Below are positions 1 to 9,645 of a stretch of 64,000 bases of DNA, in pieces; within the stretch, counting starts at the first letter, position 1; every line of letters begins with the position of its first letter. The notes below the pieces were generated by a model. The model made no database searches. It was not told the DNA's origin and saw nothing but the letters and a program-made list of their open reading frames with translations. This DNA is from Prionace glauca (lineage: Eukaryota; Chordata; Chondrichthyes; Carcharhiniformes; Carcharhinidae). The position numbers were made by a program, and so were the translations under genes. Location of the stretch: contig CM075733.1 in the NCBI GenBank assembly GCA_037974335.1, positions 21,570,505 to 21,634,504 of the forward strand. Reading direction: 5' to 3'.

Positions 1-62
1 TCAATACCAGGTCCCTGGTGTTGTGAGGCAGTGGTGCCAACCATTGTGCCACCGTGCCACTA
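1..62 (-). mobile_element. tRNA-derived SINE, 5' head, cut by window edge
   Basis: Read on the minus strand this is the SINE head: gtggcacggtggcacaatgg, then a B-box-like motif ending at the window edge. The rest lies to the left. It sits downstream of the C1 exon of the receptor gene. Confidence 0.75.
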
Positions 63-993
63 GTAGAGAATAAAACCAGTACTCCCTCACCATTAGTCTC
101 ATTCATGTACTGTTAAGATCAAGATGAACCGATCAGCTCACTCTGCTGCTTCTGAGATGGGATTCTGGGAGTGACCCTGCTGAGATTTTCCAGCATTTTC
201 TCTTGTTGTTTCAGACTCCAGCATCCACAGTGTGTTGCCTTGATTATATTGGTTAAAGTTGCCGTTTCGGCACTGTGGCAGGAGGGAGAGGCGAACTGAT
301 TGGGAGGATCCAAATATGATGTTCCAGAAAAGCAGAGCATGGATTTGGGAAGGGAAACACATTCAAGAGCTTTGGAGAGGAAAAGCAGGTTGGAGATGGG
401 CCTGTAGTTTGCAAGAATGGTGGCATCAAGGGTTGGCCTTTGTACAGAGGGATTTATAAAGGGACTGGATCACAAACAATATCGGCCAACAGCGGGGCAG
501 CAGTTTAATGGAAGTTTAATGGAGGGGAAGTTGCATGATCAGCAGTTTAATGGAAGTAAAGTCAATAGAGGACAAGATGAAGGGAGATACTAGAGAAAGA
601 TGTGAGTTTAGGGCAGGGGAATCAGGTAGCTCTGGAGGAACTTTGGCCCATTGGGTTTGTGGAAGGGAGAGAAGCAGCAGAATAAGCTGATCAGTTCACC
701 CTGATCTTAATGGCCAAATTTGCACATGTGTGAGAGTAATGGTGAGAAAGGACTGGTCTTATTAAAAAGCAGGACATCCAAGGTGGCGGTGAAGGTGCAA
801 TTGTGCGGATCAGTAGCTGCAGGCACATTGTGGCAAATGGAACCACAAAGGTTAGAGAGTTGGGACTCTGAGAGTGGAGGTATAAGTGAATGAGGTAACA
901 GCTTTTTTCCAGGGTCGAGGTCAGGATTGGGCATGGAAGGGGGATATGGATGGAGAAAGAATGATACAAGTGCAACATTCATATATATATATC
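63..993. other. Downstream intron of the receptor gene, no exon seen
   Basis: This stretch follows the C1 donor on the minus strand and should be intronic. Short open frames on the minus strand (for example 691-978 and 119-340) show no Ig fold or hydrophobic transmembrane run with good splice sites, so I call no exon. A short (at)n tract lies near 983-990. Confidence 0.5.
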
Positions 994-1085
994 CTACCCC
1001 AAAATAACTGGAATCATGGAACTTAAAATTCCACGAGTCTGCAGAGTCCAAAGATTTTTATAGCAAAACAAATTGACATTTTTAC

Positions 1086-1391
1086 CTTCATTCGAAGCAG
1101 AAATCCTTTCAGTGATGGGTGCAGACAGTGTTGAGTGGTTCACTTGACAGGAATAATTCCCGCCTCCATTCCAGTCAAATAGAGAAAGATTCAGGAAGCT
1201 TGTAAAGGAGAATGAACCATCAGTGTTCGCACTGAGCCTCCCATTCTTGGGGCCATTGATGATCAACTGTCCATCCTGAAACCAGGACACTTGAATGTTC
1301 TCAGGGTAGAACTCCAGTGAGGTACAGATTAGCTGTATACCCTCATGAGGGTAAGGCAAAGTCTCTGCTCTTAACTGGACAGTGGGAGAAG
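1086..1391 (-). CDS. C1-type Ig exon of the same receptor
   Basis: A 102-codon exon with acceptor ttgattttcag and donor GAAG/GTAAAA, phase 1 at both ends. It carries the C1-set hallmarks: Cys23 in LICTS, FYP after the B strand, Trp37 in VSWFQDG, and F-strand YSCQVNHSTL with Cys82, matching the YxCxVxH motif of Ig, TCR and MHC constant domains. Three N-glycosylation sites are NLS, NYS and NHS. C1 domains are restricted to a few families (antigen receptors, MHC, tapasin, SIRP, some B7-type molecules), so V(J)+C1 in one gene is informative. No stop follows in frame before the donor, so a membrane or tail exon should follow to the left, beyond the window. B7-H6-like or SIRP-like genes remain alternatives. 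Confidence 0.88.
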
Positions 1392-2428
1392 CTGAAAATC
1401 AATAGCAGCAAGTTAATGGTTTAGGCTGTTTGCTAGTTTGTACTGAATGTTTCTGAGGGTTTCCTGAGGGCACGCAAGGAGCAATTTTCAACTATGTGTA
1501 ACTCATCTGAAATACAAAAGGCTGCCAATTGAAAATCGAGGAGGCACAGTGGCCACCCCCTTGATGCCCAAGGACCCACTTGACATCATTTTCAGGCAAA
1601 CCTGCAAATGGGTGTGTAGCCCACCTCCCACCCCCACCCCATCTGAAACAAGTGAGAGGTAGCCTCAACATAAGGCAGATGTATAGTTACCCTTCAGTAC
1701 AGCCTGCTCTTTGACAATGCATTGAACGCAACTAGGGCAGGACTCACAACCCCTCCTTGGGTGTGTTTTCCAGTGGCAGAGGCAGCTTGCCATTGACCCC
1801 CGGTGGGATCTTCTGGTACCATCAATACCACTGGTGTTTTGTGTGTCTCACTTATCCTACCCTCAGGGAAAGGGGGTGGGGGTTGGGGGGGGAGGGAGGG
1901 CAGGGTGGGTACTGCTATCCTTCGGCAGGACACTAATCCTGCTGGCAGGAAGGGTGAGAAAATCCCACCCTGTAATTATCCAGAACCAAGTCCCATTGCC
2001 CCTCTGGGCTCAGCAGGCTTCCAGATTGACAGTGCCTCAACTTTTGAGTTCTCAACTTTGTTCTCAAATCCCTCTCTGTCTGTGCCTCTCTGTCATCTCC
2101 TCCAGTTTCTCTAGTTCTGGACTGTTCTTGGACATGCCAAGGCCTGAAGCTGTGTAATTCCATCCCTGAGCCTCTCAATGTGTCTCTCCTGCTTTCAAAC
2201 GGTCCTTAAAACCTACTTTTGGACCAAGTAATTGCTCTTCTGTCCTTATGTGACTTGGTGCCAAATTGTGTTTGAACCTGCTCCTGTGCTGCACCTTGAG
2301 ATGTTTAACTACGTTAAAGGGGGCTGTTTGAGTTTTCCTTTCTCCTAATTCTCCACCTATAATATAGAAATAAGCATAAAACATTAAAATCAGAAGGGCG
2401 ATAAATGGGTTGTGGATGTGAAACTCAC
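1392..2428 (-). other. Intron between V and C1 exons
   Basis: The 1037-bp intron starts GTGAGT and ends TTTTCAG. It contains an old retroelement 3' fragment in the opposite orientation (2005-2345) and a G-rich stretch near 1870-1900. No further exon was recognised in it. Confidence 0.75.
2005..2345 (+). mobile_element. Old LINE/SINE 3'-end fragment
   Basis: The segment shows the recurring elasmobranch 3' module: caaatccctct, tctcctccag, ctccttaaaacctac, gaccaag, then ttgagatgtttaactacgtt. It is diverged and truncated and lacks the usual final A-rich tail. A related copy lies at 16575-16930. Family unknown. Confidence 0.6.
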
Positions 2429-2788
2429 CTCTCACTGTGATACGTGTGCCTTTTCCTTTCTCCATCTGTTGAGGGGGCGGTATCTCATAAGCAACTTCAC
2501 AAAAATAAATGTCGGAATCATTGAAATGAAGATCTTTGATTATTAAGGATGAGGATTTTGCTGAGGGGGCCACCATAATGTAATTATGTTTTGTGCAATG
2601 GCTGATAAGCGTGGAATTCTTTTTATTTTCTAATTTTTGACATAATGGTGTCGTGCTTGTGCTTCTTTTCCATGAAATCCTCCATTGTTCAGCTGTATTG
2701 CCGTATGAACAATTTATTTGGGCAATGCCCTCCTTCAACACTCTGATCTCCGACGGTGTTTGGAAGACAGACAGGTTTTTGCGTCCCA
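2429..2788 (-). CDS. V-type Ig exon with fused J-like strand, NKp30-like
   Basis: A 120-codon exon, phase 1 at both ends, with acceptor tacttcttgcag and donor GTGAGT. Numbering from the split first codon: B-strand Cys27 (INC), C-strand Trp40 (ISW), F-strand DxDIYFC with Cys97, and a G strand with KGKGT then RITV, the Gly-x-Gly bulge of antigen-receptor J segments. The start (LSVFQTP, SEIRVL) and the end resemble the NKp30/NCR3 V domain (LWVSQPP, EIRTL, SIYVC, GNGTRLVV) as I remember it. Cys50 and Cys65 form a possible extra disulfide. N-glycosylation sites are at NCS, NST and NDS. Extracellular ligand-binding domain by inference. A germline-joined light chain V was considered, but there is no WYRQ motif or YYC. 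Confidence 0.88.
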
Positions 2789-2817
2789 CTGCAAGAAGTA
2801 CAAAAAGGATAAAGAAT

Positions 2818-3135
2818 ACATAGAATCTACAATGCAGTAGGAGGCCATTTGGCCCATTGAGCCTGTACCCACCACAATGTCACCCAGGTCCTATCCCCAT
2901 AACCCCACATATTTACCTTTATAATCCCTACCGATACTAAGGGGCAATTTAGCATGGCCAATCAACCTAACCCGTACATCTTTGGACTGTGGAAGGAAAC
3001 TGGAGCACCCGGAGGAAACCCACGCAGACACAGGGAGAATGTGCAAATTCCACATTGACAGTGACCCAAGACTGGAATCAAATCCTGGGTCCCTGGCACT
3101 GTGAGTCAGCAGTACTAACCACTGTGCCACCCTGA
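2818..3135 (-). mobile_element. tRNA-derived SINE, tail type 1, near full length
   Basis: On the minus strand it reads from the tRNA-like head (ggtggcacagtggttagtac) through the conserved body (gcacattctccctgtgtctg) to a 3' end naming the common 'gggctcaatgggccaaatgg' block and ending in a variant of gattctatg. Old copy, many substitutions. Confidence 0.85.
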
Positions 3136-3487
3136 ATGCAATCATGAATGCGACTCTATGCTGGATTACTTACTTAGTAATCTGTAATTCAATGAATTGA
3201 ATATGTCTAAAGTTCAATGTGATTCATTTCCCCTCTGAAAAGAAGATAAATTGTCTGGATGTATTGATGATTTAATACCTTCCAGCACTAGTCTGTGAAA
3301 TGAAATTTGTGCAAATCCATTTCTAAAATCCTAACCTTTACTGACCCCCTTTCTTTGTGTAATTCCTTATACCCTTGCCTGTTATTTAAAATTTTCCTGT
3401 TCTTGTCCTCAGCTCATAGTTTTGTGTTTTTCTCTTTGCAATTTTTACTCTCTGCCTACCCTTTGCACTGATTTCACATGACATCAC

Positions 3488-3830
3488 CTCATGTGGCACA
3501 GTGGTTCGCACTGCTGCCTCACAGGGATCAGGGATCGATTCCCGGCTTGGGTCATTGTCTGTATGGAGTCTGCACATTCTCCCTGTGTATCTGTGGGTTT
3601 CTTCCGTGTCCTCCAGTTTCCTCCCACAGACTGAAAGACGTGCTGGTTAAGTGCAATTAGCCACGCTAAATTCTCCCTCAGTATACCCAAACAGGCGTGT
3701 GTGGCAATTCGGGGATTTTCACAATAACATCATTTTCGGAGTGTGTGACAATTCGGGGATTTTCACAATAATATCATTGCAGTGTTAATGTAAGCCTATT
3801 TGTGACTAATAAATAAACTTTACATAAAAA
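3488..3830 (+). mobile_element. tRNA-derived SINE, tail type 2 (aataaataaacttt)
   Basis: Head gtggcacagtggttcgcact, B-box-like gatcgattcccgg, body as in the other copies, and the second kind of 3' end: gtaagcctatttgtgac followed by taataaataaacttt. The 3' region contains a short internal tandem duplication (about 3702-3770), so the copy is longer than its siblings. Confidence 0.87.
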
Positions 3831-4392
3831 TGGGCCATACCGCAAGTGTGATTGGTCCCTAATGGAGGAACCACCTCTGTCTCACGTGGTGGATGTAAAA
3901 ATGCAGGTGAAGCAAAGCATAATATTTTACTTAGCATATATGTGGCAGAATTTGAACAATGCTGAGTTAGGATTCCATATAGAGTTCAATAACTCATTCC
4001 AAGGAACAATAACAACTCCCACTCTGATACCCCTGTGTAATAAAATACCCAAAGCACATCATGACAATGAAAATAAGCAGACATTTGAGCAGTGGATGGA
4101 GGGAGAATATGCTGGTGATCAAAAGTTAACTTTTAAGTAGGCTCCATGCAGCAAGGAGCAAAGAAGAAATTAGAGATGTGAATATTATGGAGATTATGGG
4201 TATATTTTTAAAACTGTATTATGACTAATAAAAGTGGTAGAACCTATTTCTATGCTTTGACTTGGAAAGTTATAGGAAGGAATATTTCTATTGGCTGGTA
4301 TGGCAGTGAAACATTTCTAGTTTCTTTGTCCCTCCCTTGCAATTAATAATTACTGCAGTCTTTCATGATGTTAGACTTGAATTAAGTCTTAC

Positions 4393-4456
4393 CTGCAATG
4401 AGAAAGAAATAAAGCAAAATGCAAAGTTTGATTGTTTGAGTTCCCAGAGGTGCCAT
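4393..4456 (-). CDS. Leader (signal peptide) exon of a VJ-C1 Ig-superfamily receptor gene
   Basis: The exon encodes a 21-residue leader that starts MAPLGTQTIK and runs into a hydrophobic core (LCILLYFFLIA), a typical signal peptide. It ends in GCA G followed by GTAAGAC, a strong donor, in phase 1 as is usual for Ig leader exons. The first base of the next codon is supplied here and completed by the V exon at 2788. The chosen ATG has G at -3 and +4. Two more ATGs lie 14 and 5 bases upstream in another frame. A pyrimidine-rich tract ending in AG lies just before position 4469, so the leader may be preceded by an untranslated exon. Too short for routine ORF calling; support comes from the frame match with the V exon. 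Confidence 0.82.
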
Positions 4457-4695
4457 TTCATTTGTCGCATCCTGAAGATATAAGAACAGAAATCATGAAA
4501 TTTGATAAAAGGATTAGCTGGTGTGTTATAAAAGTATGATTTAAAGCGCCAACTTACAGCCATAACATTAAGAAATGTTACAAGGTGCTTCACAATGGGT
4601 TCAGTTTCCCCAGAATTGCCTGGAGTTCTTGATCAGGTGGGAAAATCTGTGTGAAACCCATGGGGTTCACAGCTACCTTTTCCCTTCTGCTGATG

Positions 4696-4966
4696 GGGCT
4701 GCGCGGTGACACAGTGGTTAGCGCTGCTGCCTCACAACATCAAGGATCCGGATTCGATTCCCGGCTTGGGTCATTGTCTGTGTGGAGTCTGCACGCTCTC
4801 CCCGTGTCTACATGGATTTCCCCCAGCTTCTCCGGTTTCCTCCCACATTCTGCTGGGTAGGTGCATTGACACAAACAGGTGCGGGCTATGGCAACTAGGG
4901 GAATTTCACAGTAACTTCACTACAGTGTTAACGTAAGCCTTACTTGTGACAAATAAATAAACTTTA
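4696..4966 (+). mobile_element. tRNA-derived SINE, tail type 2
   Basis: Complete head (gcgcggtgacacagtggtta), shortened middle, and tail gtgacaaataaataaacttt. It lies about 240 bp upstream of the receptor leader exon, opposite in orientation to the gene. Confidence 0.87.
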
Positions 4967-5110
4967 GTTTGCCTGATTTAACAGCGCTCTGTGCAATTCC
5001 AAAATGCTGGCGAGGATCACACAGCCAGCTGGAGGGGTGGGGCCTAAGCACACTAGCAATGCTGGGGTTCTGGGATTGGAAGGGTTCTCAACATTTAATT
5101 AACAGCCACA

Positions 5111-5275
5111 TCTAATTAACAGCCAGGACAGTTAGTGGGATTTTGCAAGCCCAGGCACGTGATGGGGGGGGGGGGTGGGGTTTACAGATAGTGTGACATG
5201 AACCCAAGATCTCAGTTGAAGCCCATAACTTGCTTGGGCTTGCGAAATCTCACTAACTGTCCTGGCTGTAGACAA
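5111..5275. repeat. Inverted-repeat element (cagccaggacagttagtg arms)
   Basis: Arms at about 5117-5151 and 5235-5270 are reverse complements with a few mismatches (gccaggacagttagtg versus cactaactgtcctggc). Between them is a G-run (5165-5181) and the start of a recurring elasmobranch repeat. Could be a fold-back repeat formed by two overlapping copies. Confidence 0.7.
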
Positions 5276-5690
5276 TACACACCTCTTTTACCTGTGCTTG
5301 GCCCATTGTCTAATTGCTCAAGAATTTGATTTTCTTGGGTGTGTCAATGTCAAGATGCAACCAGATACAAATATCTCACCAAACTAGTGTCAAATCTTAA
5401 AAGTCTGATTACCTGTAAAGACTCGCATTCCAACCATTATCTTGTAAATTGAGTTTCTGTCGATATATGCCCTGTTTGTGAACACAACTCCTCAGTCTTC
5501 TGATGAAGGAGCAGCGCTGCAAAAGCCTGTGCTGCCAAATAAACCTGTTGGACTTTAACCTGGTGTTGTGAGGTTTCTTACTGTGTTTACCCCAGTCCAT
5601 CGCTGGCAGCTCCACATCATGAGTGCAGAAGTACCCTGAGGCCGAGCTACCAGCTGCTGCCACAGAGCCTGAGTCTCGGCTGTTCATCTT
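5276..5690 (+). mobile_element. Recurring non-coding retroelement ending tgttggactttaacctggtg
   Basis: This contains the module tatatgccctgtttgtgaac, gatgaaggagcagcgctgc and a 3' end with tgttggactttaacctggtg then ctccacatcat. Parts of the same repeat occur at 6050-6105, 42585-42720 and 50298-50508, so it is an interspersed family. No coding capacity seen. Confidence 0.7.
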
Positions 5691-5888
5691 TCAAAACGCA
5701 ATTTTGCCCAACATCGATTGCACTTATATTTATGGTGATATTCGCGTTTTGGGCTGAAGGTTTGAAAAAATGCGTTTTTGTGTTTTAAATGACTGCATCT
5801 TAAATTGTAAAGAACACTAGACTTCTATCAAGAAGCTTGATGAATGTGCAGATAAATGAAAGCAAGTTCACAGTTGAGGGCAGATCTT

Positions 5889-6110
5889 TCTTTATACACT
5901 AGTTTGGTGAGATATTTGACACATTTGTATCTCTTTGCACCTTAACACTGACACACCCAAGCATTTAAGCATTCAGTTTCGCTTGTCAAGTTTCAGATTT
6001 GAAACTTGACAAGGAGGCTGCCACAGTGTACAGTGGAAAATTCTGGTGTCTATATATGCCCTGTTTGTGAACACAACTCCTCATTCACCTGATGACGGAA
6101 CAGCGCTGCA
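5889..6110. repeat. Inverted partner of the 5334-5391 segment plus hairpin
   Basis: Bases 5895-5964 are the reverse complement of 5334-5391 with a short insertion (acactagtttggtgagatat versus its complement). A perfect 14-bp hairpin follows at 5982-6013, and then a second direct copy of the tatatgccctgtttgtgaac module. Confidence 0.7.
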
Positions 6111-6667
6111 ACCAATATTCTTTTAAAAATTAGTAACAAAAAAACGCAGATCTGGAGTCCCGTGTGGCTTGCTCGACATCAGAGGAGTGGAGGGAAAAGT
6201 AATTCTGCCCAAAATTGGTTTCTGGCATTCCTGATGTACACCTGACAATTTAAAACTTCATACCTCGTCAGGCTCGGTTCGACAATAATCGATTCAACTC
6301 CAGTCATCTTTTATAAGTGTTTATTTAAATGTGATTTACGACGTCGGGTCAATCTTCTACCTAACGTGAGGTGGATAAGTGATACCCAGTCCACTGCAGA
6401 AAGACTAACAACTTACTATGATTATACAAAGGACTTATACTCCTTTCCCACTGAAGTATGCACAAAGGGAACAGCCTATCATTCGTTTCCAACGCACATT
6501 TTTCCAGATGAGGTATGTATGCTCCATTCATACTTATCTCGTATTTAACCAATCACTCCCCGCTGCACATAGCTTCTTTCCACATGGCAGTCTGTGACTG
6601 CATTCAGTAAAATGATCAGCAGCCATTATTCTTTGTTCTACAAAACTTGCAATTATCTGATTATGCC
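6111..6667. other. Unassigned sequence
   Basis: AT-rich sequence with no open frame of note and no recognised repeat. It leads into the first young CR1 copy. Confidence 0.4.
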
Positions 6668-6674
6668 TACAATA

Positions 6675-7661
6675 TACATAAGAACATAAGAACATAAGAA
6701 ATAGGAGCAGGAGTAGGCCATCTGGCCCTTCGAGCCTGCCCCGCCATTCAATAAGATCATGGCTGATCTGTCGTGACTCAGCTCCACCTTCCCGCCCTCT
6801 CCCCATAACCCTTAATCCCTTCTCTTATCAAAAACCCATCAACCCGTTTCTTAAAAATATTTAGCGAGGCAGCCTCCACCACTTCAACGGGCAGAGAATT
6901 CCAGAGATTCACCACCCTTTGAGTGAAGAAGTTCCTCCTCAACTCTGTTCTAAACCGCCCCCCCCTTTATCTTGAGGCTGTGCCCCCTAGTCCTACTGTC
7001 TTTTTTGAGCGGGAACAGTCTCTCCACCTCTATCCTATCCATCCCATTCATCATCTTATACGTCTCAATGAGATCTCCCCTCATTCTTCTAAACTCTAAC
7101 GAGTACAAGCCTAGTTTATTCAGCCTCTCCTCATAGCTCAATCCCCTCAACTCCGGTATCAGCCGAGTAAACCTCCTCTGCACTCCCTCCAGGGCCAAAA
7201 CATCCTTGCGCAGGTGCGGCGCCCAAAACTGCACACAGTACTCCAGCTGCGGCCTCACCAATGCCCTATACAGCTGCAGCAAGACCTCCCTACTTTTATA
7301 TTCAATCCCCCTCGCTATGAAGGCCAGCATCCCATTCGCCTTCCTGACCACCTGCTGCACCTGCAAGCTGGGTTTTTGCGACTCATGCACAAGGACCCCG
7401 AGGTCCCTCTGCACCGTCGCCTGCTGCAGTTTTTCGCCCCGTAAGTAATAGTCCTTCCTACCATTCCTCCTACCAAAGTGGACCACCTCACACTTGCCAA
7501 CATTAAATTCCATTTGCCATTTCCTGGCCCATTCACCCAGCCTATCTAGATCCTTCTGCAGACTCTCCACACCCTCCGCACAATTTGCCTTTCCCCCAAT
7601 CTTGGTGTCATCAGCAAATTTCGACACCCTGCACTCGGTTCCCTCCTCCAGATCATCTATA
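6675..7661 (-). mobile_element. CR1 LINE (family A), 5'-truncated, with target duplication
   Basis: The minus strand encodes the C-terminal RT and thumb part: IDDLEEGTECRV, KFADDTKIGG, the WARKWQMEFNVGKCEV block and ERLFPLKKDSRTRG. The 3' untranslated end closes with ttcttatgttcttatg octamers, the CR1 signature. The body is flanked by tacaata on both sides (6668-6674 and 7662-7668), a candidate target-site duplication. A G-run length change near the 3' end of the frame shifts it after KIKGG. Young copy, very close to those at 7751-9587 and 54475-58610. Confidence 0.92.
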
Positions 7662-7750
7662 TACAATACTACAAAGCCCCCAAAGCACGCATTCGCAACA
7701 CTAAAAAACCCCTTTACATCCTCACATTATCAGAACATTGTTTCAAAACA

Positions 7751-9587
7751 TATAAAAAGGAAGAGGCTGGCTAGGGTGAATGTTGGTCCTTTAGAGGATG
7801 AGAAAGGGGAGCTAGTGGTAGGGGATGGGGATATGGCTAAGGTCTTGAATAACTTTTTTGTTTCTGTCTTCACGGAGGAGGATGTGAATAATTTGCCGGG
7901 TGTTAGCGATGGAAAGGTGGTAGGAATGGAGGGTCTTAATGACATTACTGTTACTAGAGGGGTGGTGCTCGACAGACTGGAGGGGCTGATTGTGGACAAG
8001 TCCCCAGGACCGGATGGAATGCATCCGAGGGTTCTGAAAGAAATGGCGGAGGTGATAGTGGATGCCTTGGTGGGTATTTTCCAGACGTTGCTGGATTCCG
8101 GGGAAGTGCCGGAAGATTGGAAAACGGCTAATGTTACGCCGTTGTTTAAGAAGGGTGCCAGGCAAAAGGCGGGGAATTATAGGCCGGTTAGTTTAACGTC
8201 TGTGGTAGGTAAAATGTTAGAATCCGTCATTAAGGAGGAAATAGCGAGGCATCTTGAGGGGAATTGCTTGATAGGGCGGACGCAACACGGTTTCATTAAA
8301 GGGAAGTCGTGTCTGACAAATTTACTGGAGTTCTATGAGGATGTGTCTAGGGCAGTGGATAGAGGAGAGCCGGTGGATGTGGTCTTTCTGGATTTTCAGA
8401 AGGCGTTTGACAAGGTACCTCACAAGAGGTTATTGCAGAAGGTCAGGGGACATGGAGTTGGGGGTAGGGTGTTAGTGTGGATAGAGGATTGGTTGTCAAA
8501 TAGGAGGCAGAGAGTGGGGGTCAATGGATGCTATTCAGATTGGCGGTTGGTGACTAGTGGGGTGCCCCAGGGGTCGGTGCTGGGGCCTCAGCTATTTACC
8601 ATTTATATAGATGATCTGGAGGAGGGAACCGAGTGCAGGGTGTCGAAATTTGCTGATGACACCAAGATTGGGGGAAAGGCAAATTGTGCAGAGGGTGTGG
8701 ATAGTCTGCAGAAGGATCTAGATAGGCTGGGCGAATGGGCCAGGAAATGGCAAATGGAATTTAATGTTGGCAAGTGTGAGGTGGTCCACTTTGGTAGGAG
8801 GAATGGTAGGAAGGACTATTACTTACGGGGCGAAAAACTGCAGCAGGCGACGGTGCAGAGGGACCTCGGGGTCCTTGTGCATGAGTCGCAAAAACCCAGC
8901 TTGCAGGTGCAGCAGGTGGTCAGGAAGGCGAATGGGATGCTGGCCTTCATAGCGAGGGGGATTGAATATAAAAGTAGGGAGGTCTTGCTACAGCTGTATA
9001 GGACATTGGTGAGGCCGCAGCTGGAGTACTGTGTGCAGTTTTGGGCGCCGCACCTGCGCAAGGATATTTTGGCCCTGGAGGGAGTGCAGAGGAGGTTTAC
9101 TAGGCTGATACCGGAGTTGAGGGGATTGAGCTATGAGGAGAGGCTGAATAAACTAGGCTTGTACTCGTTAGAGTTTAGAAGAATGAGGGGAGATCTCATT
9201 GAGACATATAAGATGATGAATGGGATGGATAGGATAGAGGTGGAGAGACTCTTCCCGCTCAAAAAAGACAGTAGGACTAGGGGGCACAGCCTCAAGATAA
9301 AGGGGGGGGCGGTTTAGAACAGAGTTGAGGAGGAACTTCTTCACTCAAAGGGTGGTGAATCTCTGGAATTCTCTGCCCGTTGAAGTGGTGGAGGCTGCCT
9401 CGCTAAATATTTTTAAGAAACGGGTTGATGGGTTTTTGATAAGAGAGGGGATTAAGGGTTATGGGGAGAGGGCGGGAAGGTGGAGCTGAGTCACGACAGA
9501 TCAGCCATGATCTTATTGACTGGCGGGGCAGGCTCGAAGGGCCAGATGGCCTACTCCTGCTCCTATTTCTTATGTTCTTATGTTCTT
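7751..9587 (+). mobile_element. CR1 LINE (family A), 5'-truncated, opposite strand
   Basis: A long open frame covers the linker and RT: RKRLARVNVGPLEDEKGEL, KSPGPDGMHPRV, FLDFQKAFDKVPH, SGVPQGSVLGP and KFADDTKIGG. It stops early at KIKGGAV because of an extra G in a G-run around 9301-9310; the alternative frame continues RFRTELRRNFFTQ. The 3' end has ttcttatg octamers. The hexamer aaaaca flanks it (7745-7750, 9588-9593). An open frame continuing upstream to 7494 is antisense of the neighbouring CR1 and is not part of this protein. Confidence 0.93.
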
Positions 9588-9645
9588 AAAACAATCACAT
9601 AACTCTAGCCCATTATTTCCCACCCATCTCCAGCATTTGCCCCGT

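Larger units (their letters stand above)
2789..4392 (-). other. Intron between leader and V exons
   Basis: The 1604-bp intron starts GTAAGAC and ends in a long pyrimidine tract plus CAG. It carries two SINEs in opposite orientations (2818-3135 and 3488-3830). The lengths of both introns are plausible for an Ig-superfamily gene. Confidence 0.72.

Noticed and set aside
2433-2439. CACTGTG/CACAGTG heptamer like a recombination signal in the J-like strand
   Set aside because: It is coding (Thr-Val of the G strand) and I see no nonamer at 12 or 23 bases. A chance match.
1086-2788. Germline-joined immunoglobulin light chain gene
   Set aside because: The V exon lacks the WYRQ and YYC patterns, the J-like strand is KGKGT and not FGGGT, and the C1 exon ends in a donor with no light-chain-type end.
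4363-4593. 76-codon minus frame starting MKHLVTFLNV
   Set aside because: It covers the leader exon in the wrong frame and reads through the donor. The other frame gives a clean signal peptide that matches the V exon phase.
7494-9317. A 607-codon plus-strand frame as a single protein
   Set aside because: The first part is antisense of the neighbouring minus-strand CR1 plus spacer; the real CR1 RT begins only at about 7751.
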